A stretch of 62,384 nt of DNA from Bacteroidales bacterium (GTDB taxonomy: Bacteria; Bacteroidota; Bacteroidia; Bacteroidales; JAIOZK01): positions 1-62,384 of the forward strand of contig JAIOZK010000025.1 in NCBI GenBank assembly GCA_021740625.1, read 5' to 3'. Numbering within the stretch: the first letter of the stretch is position 1; the number at the start of each line of letters is the position of its first letter. Under the pieces are notes generated by a model, which searched no databases, was not told the origin of the DNA, and saw only the letters and a program-made list of their open reading frames with translations. The translations under genes and the position numbers were made by a program. This document shows, piece by piece, positions 51,569 through 60,034 of this stretch.

Positions 51569-52390
51569 ATGCATGCTAAGATGATCATCAGGATTGCGGC
51601 ATTACTATCTTACATTATCATTTTCATGCTGAATTCTTCAACATCTCAGAATTTTGAAGAAGCCCGGTACGTTGGTACAAAGCAGGATTTCAAAGATTTC
51701 CTGTGCAATGAAATGATCTACCCGGAAGAAGCACTTAACAATCATATCCAGGGGACTGTAAAAGTCAGTTTTGTTGTCGACAAAAGTGGAAAAACAAAAG
51801 ATATTAATGTTAAAAATTCTGCTGATCCCTTGCTGGCTGATGAAGCGAAAAGACTTGTGAGGCTTATGCTCTGGGAACCAGCTACTCAGTATGGGCTTCC
51901 GGTTAGCAGCAGGCATGAGGTAAAAATAGCATTCAGGCATAAAAAATACAAACGGGATTGTGATCATAGAGGGTATCAAAAACCAGCTTTCGCGGGTGAA
52001 AATCAGGATACTTCGTTCAGAGTATATTCTTACGGTCAGGTTTATCCCACACCGGTTCCTTTTTTTAAGGATGAAAACATGAATCTTTCAAAGTTCATTC
52101 AAAAAAACCTGAGCTATCCTGAACTTGCCATGCAACAGAGCATCAAAGGAAATGTCAGAATAGAGTTTGTGGTGGAAACGAGCGGCAAAGCCTCTCATTT
52201 CAGGATCATTGAAGGAATCGGCGGAGGTTGCAATGAAGAAGCCAAAAAAATCATCAAACTCATGCGCTGGGAACCGGGAAAACTGGATTCAATACCCGTA
52301 AGAACCAGGATGAGCATGGAGATCAGGTTTAACCTAAATGAATCATCAGATATTAACTACTTCCACAACGATCAAAATCGTTCCTTTTAA
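51569..52390 (+). CDS. Exported protein with two TonB C-terminal domains
   Basis: The 273-residue protein has a signal peptide and then two copies of the TonB_C fold. The first contains IYPEEALNNHIQGTVKVSFV with LMLWEPATQYGLPV. The second contains SYPELAMQQSIKGNVRIEFV with LMRWEPGKLDSIPVRTRM. Classic TonB has one such domain behind a Pro-rich arm and a membrane anchor. Here there is no Pro-rich spacer, and the hydrophobic start could be a cleaved signal or an anchor. It may compete with or buffer TonB-receptor contacts. It stands upstream of the DUF3078 gene. Confidence 0.85.
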   Translation: MHAKMIIRIAALLSYIIIFMLNSSTSQNFEEARYVGTKQDFKDFLCNEMIYPEEALNNHIQGTVKVSFVVDKSGKTKDINVKNSADPLLADEAKRLVRLMLWEPATQYGLPVSSRHEVKIAFRHKKYKRDCDHRGYQKPAFAGENQDTSFRVYSYGQVYPTPVPFFKDENMNLSKFIQKNLSYPELAMQQSIKGNVRIEFVVETSGKASHFRIIEGIGGGCNEEAKKIIKLMRWEPGKLDSIPVRTRMSMEIRFNLNESSDINYFHNDQNRSF

Positions 52391-52462
52391 AACAGGATAT
52401 ATTAACAATTTGTTAGAAATTTAAATATTAAAAAAGTCTACTTTTGCAAAAAAATCAATAAA

Positions 52463-53335
52463 ATGAAAAAAATTGTTATTCTTCTTATATCGATGACCCT
52501 TATCTCCGTTACAGCTTTATCCCAGCAATCCAAAGATACAGCGTGGAAATTTGCAGGTGAAACATCCATTAATTTCTCCCAGGTTTCTTTGATCAACTGG
52601 TCAGCAGGGGGTGAAAGCTCCATAAGCGGCAATGGATTTTTTAACATCGCTGCCATTTACAAAAAGAACAAATCCGTTTGGGAAAACAAACTGGAACTTG
52701 CTTACGGAATGATGAAACAAGGTGAAGAGGATGTCAGGAAAACAAATGACAAGCTTTTTATCTCAACTTCATACGGATACAAAGCAGCAAAAAACTGGTA
52801 TTACAATGCATACCTGAGTTTTAAAACCCAGTTTGCCGACGGTTTTGATTATTCAAACGACACTTCTGTTTTCATTTCCACCTTTATGTCACCGGCCTAC
52901 CTGCTGGGGGCCATCGGTATGGATTACAAGCCCAACGACTTTTTTAGCCTCGGTCTTTTGCCCATATCGGGCAGACTTACCATCGTTAACGATGATTCCC
53001 TTTCTGCAAAAGGAGCATTTGGTGTGGATTCTGGGGATAAAACTAGACTTGAATTTGGTGGTACGGTCAATTTGAATTTCAAAAAGGAAATAATGAAAAA
53101 TGTCGAATTTGCGACAGCCTTGCAACTTTTCAGCAATTATCTCGATCACCCCCAGAATATAGATGTGAACTGGGAAGTTTTTATCAATATGAAGATCAAC
53201 GAATTTCTTGCAGCCAATATAAACACAAACCTGATTTATGATGATGATATTAACATCACCGACAAGGATGGAAATGTAGGTCCACGCACACAGTTTAAAG
53301 AAGTTTTTGGAATCGGGCTGACATATAAGTTCTAA
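52463..53335 (+). CDS. DUF3078 outer-membrane-type protein
   Basis: The 290-residue protein has a signal peptide (ending near VTALSQ) and a mature part with barrel-like alternation. It begins NFSQVSLINWSAGGESSISG, the DUF3078 hallmark, followed by YKKNKSVWENKLELAYGMMK and NKLFISTSYGYKAAKNWYYN. It ends in FKEVFGIGLTYKF with the terminal Phe typical of outer-membrane barrels. Function is unknown. The phosphoesterase gene starts 2 bp downstream. A TACTTTTG box at 52439-52446 may be the promoter. Confidence 0.88.
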   Translation: MKKIVILLISMTLISVTALSQQSKDTAWKFAGETSINFSQVSLINWSAGGESSISGNGFFNIAAIYKKNKSVWENKLELAYGMMKQGEEDVRKTNDKLFISTSYGYKAAKNWYYNAYLSFKTQFADGFDYSNDTSVFISTFMSPAYLLGAIGMDYKPNDFFSLGLLPISGRLTIVNDDSLSAKGAFGVDSGDKTRLEFGGTVNLNFKKEIMKNVEFATALQLFSNYLDHPQNIDVNWEVFINMKINEFLAANINTNLIYDDDINITDKDGNVGPRTQFKEVFGIGLTYKF

Positions 53336-53337
53336 TA

Positions 53338-53832
53338 ATGATGACTAGGATCGGGATCATATCCGACACCCATGCTTACCTTTATCCCGGGATTACGAAA
53401 CAATTAAGCAAAGCAGACCTGATCCTGCATGCCGGTGACATAGGAAATCTGGAAACACTGGAACGCCTGAAAAACATGAAGCCTGTGAAAGCAGTTTACG
53501 GCAATATTGACGGAACGGATATCAGACAGGAATGCAGTGAATACCTTGATTTTGAGATAGAGGGAATAAAAGTCCTTATGATGCATATCGGAGGATATCC
53601 CGGCAAATACACAACCCAGGCCAGAGAGATGATCCGATCCATCAAACCCAAGCTGTTCATCAGCGGGCATTCACACATTTTAAAGATCATGCCCGATAAG
53701 AAAAATAATTTACTTCATATCAATCCGGGTGCATGCGGAAAAGCCGGCCTTCATAAAAAAATAACATCAGTTTTTCTGAATATTCACAATGGAGAGTTTA
53801 AAGACCTGGAGGTATATGAAAAAGATAGATAA
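53338..53832 (+). CDS. YfcE-type metallophosphoesterase
   Basis: The 164-residue protein has the calcineurin-like metal site: IGIISDTHAYL, LILHAGDIGN, AVYGNIDGTD, MMHIGGYPG and FISGHSHILKI with INPGACG. Such small enzymes hydrolyse phosphodiesters with Mn2+. The cellular substrate is unknown. It follows the DUF3078 gene without a gap and precedes a short MscS gene, so the three may be one operon. Confidence 0.92.
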   Translation: MMTRIGIISDTHAYLYPGITKQLSKADLILHAGDIGNLETLERLKNMKPVKAVYGNIDGTDIRQECSEYLDFEIEGIKVLMMHIGGYPGKYTTQAREMIRSIKPKLFISGHSHILKIMPDKKNNLLHINPGACGKAGLHKKITSVFLNIHNGEFKDLEVYEKDR

Positions 53833-53866
53833 AAAAATAATTACTGTTAACCCAAAATCTTAAGAA

Positions 53867-54679
53867 ATGGAAAAAACACAGGAAATTCTAAACTATTTGT
53901 ATGAATTAATAACAAAATATGGATTGCAGATACTGGGCAGCGTAATTGCTCTGATTATCGGTTTGTGGATCATTGCAAAGCTTACTAAAGTGCTTTCCAG
54001 AACCATGGAAAAGAAAAATGTTGATGAATCACTCAGAGGATTTTTCCGGAGCTTCTTCAACATTGCGCTCAAAGTACTTTTACTCGTATCAATTGCCTCC
54101 ATGTTGGGCATAGAAATGACTTCGTTTATCGCAATCCTGGGTGCAGCAACCCTTGCCATTGGATTGGCGCTTTCAGGCACATTGCAAAACTTTGCCGGGG
54201 GAGTTATGATCCTGCTTTACAGACCATTTAAAGTTGGCGATTTTATCGAAGGACAAGGATATATGGGCACCGTGAACGCCATCCAGATTTTTAACACCAT
54301 ATTGAAAACTCCTGATAATAAAACGATCATTATTCCAAATGGTGGTCTTTCTACCAGTTCAATCGTAAATTTTTCAGCAGAAGAACTTCGAAGGGTCGAC
54401 TGGACCTTTGGTATTGGATACGGTGATGATACGGCAAAAGCAAAGAATACCATTCTCCGCTTAATCAATGAAGACCAGCGAATCCTGAAAGATCCCGAAC
54501 CTTTTGTTGCGGTGTCGGAACTTGCCGACAGTTCAGTGAATTTTGTTGTGAGAGCTTGGGCAAAAACCTCTGATTACTGGGGAATATTTTTCGATATGAA
54601 CGACAAAATATACAATACCTTTAACAAGGAAGGTATCAACATTCCGTTCCCGCAAATGGATGTGCATATGCATCAGTAA
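53867..54679 (+). CDS. MscS-family small-conductance mechanosensitive channel
   Basis: The 270-residue protein is the size of E. coli MscS. It has three transmembrane helices, the pore helix with FIAILGAATLAIGLALSGTL, and the beta domain FKVGDFIEGQGYMGTVNAIQ and IIIPNGGLSTSSIVNFS. The C-terminal alpha/beta part ends IPFPQMDVHMH, the usual family ending. It protects against hypo-osmotic shock. Confidence 0.93.
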   Translation: MEKTQEILNYLYELITKYGLQILGSVIALIIGLWIIAKLTKVLSRTMEKKNVDESLRGFFRSFFNIALKVLLLVSIASMLGIEMTSFIAILGAATLAIGLALSGTLQNFAGGVMILLYRPFKVGDFIEGQGYMGTVNAIQIFNTILKTPDNKTIIIPNGGLSTSSIVNFSAEELRRVDWTFGIGYGDDTAKAKNTILRLINEDQRILKDPEPFVAVSELADSSVNFVVRAWAKTSDYWGIFFDMNDKIYNTFNKEGINIPFPQMDVHMHQ

Positions 54680-54689
54680 AACGCTTTCA

Positions 54690-55169
54690 TTAGCGGAGCC
54701 GGTCTGCCGAACGGACCAGTTTCTCATCCCGAAGAATGGCCCTGTAACTCAATACCAGGAACAACAAGGATATCAGGGGAAATGAAACTGTAAGATAATG
54801 ATAATCAGCAGTTGTTTCCAGCTTGGTTTCAATGGTATTGACAAAAAAGAAAAAGAAAACAACGATTAAAAGAATGTTTAAAAAGATATCAATTTTAATA
54901 ATGCGCATCTGCATCAGTCGGGTCTTATATAAAAAGATGGTAATCAGGGCCAGCAAACCGATTACGATCACCCCGGCAGCCAGGGGGAGCATCATGGTAT
55001 CGGCAAATAAATTCTCACTGCCAGGCACCATGTTGGAAACCTGGTAAATATATAAATGATAAACATAAAAAAGGTTCTCATTCTCAAAAGTAGCGATCGG
55101 AAAAAAGAATATCAAAACATTTGCAGCTACAACTATCAATAATAACAGGCTTTGAATACGTTGAATCAT
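54690..55169 (-). CDS. DUF4293 family membrane protein
   Basis: The ATG at 55169 (MIQRIQSLLLLIVVAANVLI) gives 159 residues with four transmembrane helices and a basic C-terminus (RAILRDEKLVRSADRLR). The opening and layout match DUF4293, a Bacteroidota-restricted family next to rho in many genomes. TATCTTTG on the minus strand (55191-55184) is a promoter box 14 bp upstream. It is divergent from rho. Confidence 0.85.
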   Translation of the reverse strand: MIQRIQSLLLLIVVAANVLIFFFPIATFENENLFYVYHLYIYQVSNMVPGSENLFADTMMLPLAAGVIVIGLLALITIFLYKTRLMQMRIIKIDIFLNILLIVVFFFFFVNTIETKLETTADYHYLTVSFPLISLLFLVLSYRAILRDEKLVRSADRLR

Positions 55170-55183
55170 AATTGTTTTTTTTG

Positions 55184-55191
55184 CAAAGATA
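55184..55191 (-). promoter_or_regulatory. TAnnTTTG promoter box of the DUF4293 gene
   Basis: TATCTTTG on the minus strand ends 14 bp before the ATG at 55169. A separate plus-strand TATATTTG box lies at 55290-55297, upstream of rho. Confidence 0.5.
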
Positions 55192-55435
55192 GCGTAAATC
55201 AAACAATTTTCTTGAACAAATCCTGCCATGCTTTGTTATTCATTTAACATTATTTTTAACATCTTTACCTTTGTTATGAATAAATATTGTATATTTGCAC
55301 AACTTATTCAATAATCCTATTGAATTTCAACAAATAAAATCTAACAATAAATAGAAGGTACAGAATTTTCTGATCAACGAGAAATGAAAACCGTGTACCG
55401 AAAAATACCACTGATATAAATTAAAACACTGAAAA

Positions 55436-57046
55436 ATGTACGACATTATTGAGCTTAATGGTAAGCTGGTATCTGAACTGAGAGAGATAGCCAAGGAATT
55501 GAATATTCCGAAATATGACAAATTACTGAAACAAGATCTCATCTATAAGATACTTGACTACCAGGCCCTGAATCCCTCCAGCGAAGTTCTTGCGAAGGAA
55601 AAGAAAGACGCTAAAAAACCCGGTAGGAAAAGGACTTCCAGAACATCCAAAACATCCGATTCCTCCAAAAGAACTGCTAAGAAAGATACTGCAGACGATA
55701 AAGCTTCCAAAAGCAGAACAAAGAAAGAGGCTGACAAGGATAAAGATAAAAAGAGCAAATCAGAAAGCCCGGATGTAGAAGAAAAAAAGGATGATAAGGA
55801 AAAAGACAACAAGAAAGTCACTGAAAAGCAAACTTCTGAAAATTTATCCAGGAAAGAGCCTGCTAAACCGCAGGAAAGAGATTATCGCCAGAAACGAGAA
55901 GAAAAGAAAAATGAATTCTCTTTTGAGTTCGAAGGAATTGTAACAAGTGAAGGAGTACTTGAGGTAATGCCCGACGGATATGGTTTTCTTCGTTCCTCAG
56001 ATTACAATTACCTGAATTCACCGGATGACATATATGTGTCCCAGTCACAGATCAAACTCTTCGGACTAAAAACCGGTGATACCGTGCGCGGGAGCATTCG
56101 TCCCCCGAAAGACGGTGAAAAATATTTCCCACTGATCAAAGTGGAATTGATCAACGGAAGAAATCCAGAGGAAGTCAGGGATCGTATTCCATTCGATTTT
56201 CTTACACCCCTTTTCCCGGAAGAGAAATTCCAGCTTACAGGACATAAGTTGAACAATATGACCACCAGGATCATCGATATGTTCACACCAATTGGCAAAG
56301 GCCAGCGTGGATTGATCGTTGCCCAGCCAAAAACAGGTAAAACCATGATCCTGAAGGATATTGCAAACGCGATTTCAGCCAATCATCCCGAAGCTTACCT
56401 GATCATTCTTTTGATCGATGAGCGCCCGGAAGAAGTAACCGATATGGAACGCAGCGTGGATGCCGAAGTAATCGCTTCTACCTTCGATGAGCCGGCAGAA
56501 AGACATGTCAAGATTTCCAACATCGTTCTTGAAAAAGCCAAACGAATGGTTGAGTGCGGACATGATGTTGTGATCCTGCTGGATTCCATTACACGGCTGG
56601 CCAGGGCATACAATACTGTTTCTCCCGCATCAGGCAAAGTATTGTCAGGCGGTGTGGAAGCCAATGCCCTGCAAAAACCCAAACGTTTCTTTGGTGCAGC
56701 CCGTAAAATTGAAAACGGTGGTTCACTAACCATTTGTGCAACTGCACTGATCGACACCGGATCTAAAATGGATGAGGTGATCTTCGAAGAATTTAAAGGT
56801 ACCGGTAATATGGAGTTGCAGCTTGACCGCAAGCTTTCCAACAAGCGAATTTATCCTGCGATCGATATTGTTGCCTCCAGCACGCGCCGCGAAGACCTGC
56901 TGATCGACAAAGACCAACTCCAGCGTATCTGGATCCTCAGGAATCACCTGGGTGATATGAATCCGCTCGAGGCCATGGAATTCCTGAAAGATAAAATGAA
57001 GTTCACCGATACGAATGAAGAATTCCTGATCTCGATGAATGGATAA
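55436..57046 (+). CDS. rho: Transcription termination factor Rho
   Basis: The 536-residue protein is the ATP-dependent RNA helicase that ends transcription. Its N-terminal Rho_N helix bundle (residues about 5-45, [20 protein letters not shown]) is followed by an insert of about 100 residues made almost wholly of Lys, Asp, Glu and Ser. The RNA-binding domain ([20 protein letters not shown]) and the RecA-type motor come next, with the P-loop [16 protein letters not shown] and the Q/R-loop region. Insert-bearing Rho is common in Bacteroidota and may phase-separate. A TATATTTG box lies at 55290-55297, with a 130-base leader. Confidence 0.95.
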   Translation: MYDIIELNGKLVSELREIAKELNIPKYDKLLKQDLIYKILDYQALNPSSEVLAKEKKDAKKPGRKRTSRTSKTSDSSKRTAKKDTADDKASKSRTKKEADKDKDKKSKSESPDVEEKKDDKEKDNKKVTEKQTSENLSRKEPAKPQERDYRQKREEKKNEFSFEFEGIVTSEGVLEVMPDGYGFLRSSDYNYLNSPDDIYVSQSQIKLFGLKTGDTVRGSIRPPKDGEKYFPLIKVELINGRNPEEVRDRIPFDFLTPLFPEEKFQLTGHKLNNMTTRIIDMFTPIGKGQRGLIVAQPKTGKTMILKDIANAISANHPEAYLIILLIDERPEEVTDMERSVDAEVIASTFDEPAERHVKISNIVLEKAKRMVECGHDVVILLDSITRLARAYNTVSPASGKVLSGGVEANALQKPKRFFGAARKIENGGSLTICATALIDTGSKMDEVIFEEFKGTGNMELQLDRKLSNKRIYPAIDIVASSTRREDLLIDKDQLQRIWILRNHLGDMNPLEAMEFLKDKMKFTDTNEEFLISMNG

Positions 57047-57081
57047 AAGTTGCAGGTTGCAAGTTACAAGTTGCAGGTTGA
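57047..57081. repeat. 7-bp-period array directly after the rho stop codon
   Basis: Five heptamers follow the TAA without a gap: AAGTTGC, AGGTTGC, AAGTTAC, AAGTTGC, AGGTTGA. Confidence 0.85.
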
Positions 57082-57117
57082 CAGCAATGAAAAGATAGAC
57101 AGATGAATCAAAAAATC

Positions 57118-57141
57118 AAAAGAGGGTTTCGGCCCTCTTTT
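57118..57141. terminator. Bidirectional terminator between rho and mpl
   Basis: AGAGGG/CCCTCT (57121-57126 and 57133-57138) around a six-base loop, with A's on the left and T's on the right, lies between the converging genes. Confidence 0.85.
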
Positions 57142-57142
57142 T

Positions 57143-58504
57143 TTATTTTTTGATGATTTCATCCGCCAGTTCCTTAAACACAAGTCCATCGAAATTGCCG
57201 GAACTCATGAGCAGCAAATTCTTATTCTTCCAGTCCTTTTGCAAGAGTTCGTTTAAAAGAGATTCCCTTTGGTTGAAAATTTTTAAATCTGACCTTGCGA
57301 AGCCCTTTCTGACATCCCATTCAGAAAGAAATGGCAGACCTTTGATCTCGAAGGCATGAGGGTTATAGAAAACCACTGCTTCATCAGCCAGCTTCATTGT
57401 GGATTTATACTCGGGAAGAAAATCTTTGTTCAGGCTGCTGTATGTATGCAGCTCCATAACCGCAACCAGTTTTCTTTCAGGATTCCTCGACTTTACAGCT
57501 TCTATGGTAGCCCTTAATTTGGATGGAGCATGGGCAAAATCCTTAAAAACAGAAACGGATTGATTTTCACCCAGCAATTCAAGCCTTTTTGCAGCCCCTT
57601 CGTACGTTTCAATGGCACTGAAGAATTCCCGGTCATTGAGCCCCAGTTCGCGGCAAACCATTCTTGCAGCATTCAGGTTCTTCATATTGTGTTTTCCAAA
57701 GACCTTTATCTCATGCCCGATACCATCGTACATGACGAATGTTTTACCATCCAGGGTTTCATTCTCTATTTCACCATATGGAATCTTCCTCAGAGCAACA
57801 GGGGCTCGTTTCACGACCTTCCTGGTAAGCGGGTCTTCATCACAGTAAAAGAGCGTACCGTCTTCTGCGATTAAATCACAAAACTTTTCAAACTGCTCAA
57901 TGTAATTTTCTTTGGTCGGGAACACATTCATATGATCCCACTCAATCCCACTGATAACAGCAATATGCGGTTTGTAGAGATGAAATTTGGGCCTTTTATC
58001 CAGGACTGAAGTGAGGTACTCATCTCCCTCGAATATCATCAAAGGGGCCTCATCCGAAAGCTGCACCATGATCTCAAATCCCTTTAGCTGGGCTCCTACC
58101 ATGTAATCGAAATCCATCCCCTGCTTTCGCAGTACATGCATGATCATGGCAGTAATGGTGGTTTTTCCATGGCTACCACCGATCACGACCCGCTTTTTGT
58201 CTCGGGCATGCTGATACAGGAATTCGGGAAAAGAAAAGATTGCGAGACCCAGTTCTCTGGCTTTAATCAGTTCAGGATTATCATCTTTGGCATGCATCCC
58301 GAGAATGATCGCATCCAGATTTGTGTCGATTTTTTCAGGATACCATCCCTCCTTTTCCGGAAGCAAACCAAATTTATTCAAATTGCCCCTTGCCGGCTCA
58401 AATATTTCATCATCCGATCCGCTGACCTCGTCTCCTTTGTGATGCATAGCCAGCGCCAGGTTGTGCATTACACTGCCCCCGATGGCAATAAAGTGAACTC
58501 TCAT
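57143..58504 (-). CDS. mpl: UDP-N-acetylmuramate:L-Ala-gamma-D-Glu-meso-DAP ligase
   Basis: The ATG at 58504 (MRVHFIAIGGSVMHNLALAM) gives 453 residues. The Mur-ligase fold is clear: the N-terminal GxGGxxM-like loop, the ATP site VVIGGSHGKTTITAMIMHVL, and ISGIEWDHMNVFPTKENYIE. The C-terminal domain contains FKDFAHAPSKLRATIEAVKS. Mpl re-attaches recovered tripeptide to UDP-MurNAc, recycling murein. The TAKDD-like first domain distinguishes it from MurC. It is divergent from cysH. Confidence 0.92.
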   Translation of the reverse strand: MRVHFIAIGGSVMHNLALAMHHKGDEVSGSDDEIFEPARGNLNKFGLLPEKEGWYPEKIDTNLDAIILGMHAKDDNPELIKARELGLAIFSFPEFLYQHARDKKRVVIGGSHGKTTITAMIMHVLRKQGMDFDYMVGAQLKGFEIMVQLSDEAPLMIFEGDEYLTSVLDKRPKFHLYKPHIAVISGIEWDHMNVFPTKENYIEQFEKFCDLIAEDGTLFYCDEDPLTRKVVKRAPVALRKIPYGEIENETLDGKTFVMYDGIGHEIKVFGKHNMKNLNAARMVCRELGLNDREFFSAIETYEGAAKRLELLGENQSVSVFKDFAHAPSKLRATIEAVKSRNPERKLVAVMELHTYSSLNKDFLPEYKSTMKLADEAVVFYNPHAFEIKGLPFLSEWDVRKGFARSDLKIFNQRESLLNELLQKDWKNKNLLLMSSGNFDGLVFKELADEIIKK

Positions 58505-58559
58505 GGAATGAATCAATTAAAGTATTTAACTACCCGAATATGAAATAATAAAATATATT

Positions 58560-58567
58560 TATCTTTG
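58560..58567 (+). promoter_or_regulatory. TAnnTTTG promoter box of cysH
   Basis: TATCTTTG ends 13 bp before the first ATG of cysH (58581). A start at the second ATG (58590) would leave a more usual leader. Confidence 0.5.
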
Positions 58568-58580
58568 CAGGCACAAATCT

Positions 58581-59315
58581 ATGCATTTTATGTTTAGAGA
58601 AGACTCAGCGGAAAATCACCACAAAACCGAAGCACTGCAGAAAAGCCTGCAGGGAAAGCCTGCAGACACGTCGATTGCTGCAGTCTTGAAAGAGTTTGGT
58701 GATCATATCACTTTTTCCAGCAGCATGGGCGCTGAAGATCAGGTGATCGCCTCTTTGATCGCCTCTATTGACAAAAATGCGAATATCTTCACCCTCGACA
58801 CAGGCCGTTTGTTTCAGGAAACATATGACCTGATAGAACGTACCCGGAGTCGTTACGGAATTGAAATAAATATTTTCTTTCCCAATGCCATTCGAGTTGA
58901 AAAGATGGTCAATAAAAAAGGCATCAATCTCTTTTATGAAAGCATAGAGAACAGGAAGCAATGTTGCCATGTCCGCAAAATTGAACCCTTACAAAGAGCA
59001 CTGCGAGGGAAAAAGGCCTGGATCACAGGACTGAGGAGGGAGCAATCACCTACACGAACGAATCTAGAGGTAGCAGAATGGGATGAAACCAATGGACTCA
59101 TCAAGATCAATCCTTTGATCGACTGGACGGAAGAGGATGTGTGGAATTACATCCGCGAAAACAATGTCCCATACAACAAACTGCATGATAAGGGTTTTAA
59201 AAGCATTGGTTGCCTCCCCTGCACAAGAGCCGTAAAACCGGGCGAGGATCCCCGGGCCGGTCGCTGGTGGTGGGAAAACCAGGGACATAAAGAATGTGGC
59301 CTTCACAAAAGGTAA
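58581..59315 (+). CDS. cysH: Assimilatory adenylyl-sulfate (APS/PAPS) reductase, [4Fe-4S] type
   Basis: The 244-residue enzyme reduces activated sulfate to sulfite with thioredoxin. ITFSSSMGAEDQVIASLIAS and IFTLDTGRLFQETYDLIERT form the nucleotide site. The Cys128-Cys129 pair in NRKQCCHVRKIEP and Cys211-x-x-Cys214 in IGCLPCTRAVKPGEDPRAGR are the four [4Fe-4S] ligands that mark APS-using enzymes. The catalytic Cys239 lies in ECGLH at the C-terminus. No sat, cysDN or transporter gene is in the window. The next genes encode an unrelated dissimilatory-type APS reductase. Confidence 0.92.
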   Translation: MHFMFREDSAENHHKTEALQKSLQGKPADTSIAAVLKEFGDHITFSSSMGAEDQVIASLIASIDKNANIFTLDTGRLFQETYDLIERTRSRYGIEINIFFPNAIRVEKMVNKKGINLFYESIENRKQCCHVRKIEPLQRALRGKKAWITGLRREQSPTRTNLEVAEWDETNGLIKINPLIDWTEEDVWNYIRENNVPYNKLHDKGFKSIGCLPCTRAVKPGEDPRAGRWWWENQGHKECGLHKR

Positions 59316-59393
59316 AATTCCAATTATTTAGAAACTTTCCGTATTATCCGAACTGTTGGCCATATATCCAATTTGAGCTATGTTTGTAGGCTA

Positions 59394-59508
59394 GACATTG
59401 GACATTGGACATTGGACATTGGACATTGGACATTGGACAATTGGACATTGGACAATTGGACATTGGACATTGGACAATTGGACATTGGACATTGGACATT
59501 GGACATTT
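59394..59508. repeat. Heptamer tandem array (GACATTG) upstream of aprBA
   Basis: Fifteen head-to-tail units are seen: twelve of GACATTG and three 8-bp variants GACAATTG, followed by one degenerate unit GACATTT. It fills most of the 275-bp space between cysH and aprB and ends about 80 bp before the aprB ATG. Copy number should be prone to slippage, and it may separate or tune the transcription of the two reductases. Confidence 0.95.
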
Positions 59509-59590
59509 GGGAGCTGAAGTCAGGTAAAGGATACATTGCTAACAGCCTCAAACTTCCAATATCCGGTTTCAAACATAAAAATTCTAACTT

Positions 59591-60034
59591 ATGCCAAGTT
59601 TTGTGATAACCGATAAATGTGACGGCTGTAAGGCCCTGGACAAAACCGCCTGCCAGTATATCTGTCCAAACGACCTGATGGTACTGAATATTGAAACCGG
59701 CAAAGCATTCAACCGTGCCCCCGAAATGTGCTGGGAATGTTACAACTGCGTCAAGATTTGCCCAACGCAAGCCATCGAGGTACGAGGATATGCTGATTTC
59801 ATGCCACTTGGAGGTTATGTACAACCCATGCGCTCCAGCAATGCCATCATGTGGTCGGTCAAATTCAGGGATGGACAATTGAAACGATTTAAATTCCCCA
59901 CCCGGACAACACCCGAGGGTAGTGCAGAACCCGATGCCGGTTTTGAAACCGGGACCGATAACATCAAATCCCCCCTCCTGCGCACAGAACCCCAATCACT
60001 GGGACTTGAAGAACTAAAAAAGATTGAAGAATGA
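59591..60034 (+). CDS. aprB: Adenylyl-sulfate reductase, beta (iron-sulfur) subunit
   Basis: The 147-residue ferredoxin-like subunit holds two [4Fe-4S] clusters. The ligand sets are in TDKCDGCKALDKTACQYICP, with the insertion typical of AprB, and in MCWECYNCVKICPTQAIEVR. The C-terminal arm (GGYVQPMRSSNAIMWSVKFR, then KRFKFPTRTTPEG) wraps round AprA in known structures. It feeds electrons to the FAD of AprA. Its stop overlaps the aprA start in ATGA. Confidence 0.9.
   Translation: MPSFVITDKCDGCKALDKTACQYICPNDLMVLNIETGKAFNRAPEMCWECYNCVKICPTQAIEVRGYADFMPLGGYVQPMRSSNAIMWSVKFRDGQLKRFKFPTRTTPEGSAEPDAGFETGTDNIKSPLLRTEPQSLGLEELKKIEE

Noticed and set aside
59394-59508. CRISPR array
   Set aside because: Units are 7-8 bp and contiguous with no spacers, and no cas gene is near.
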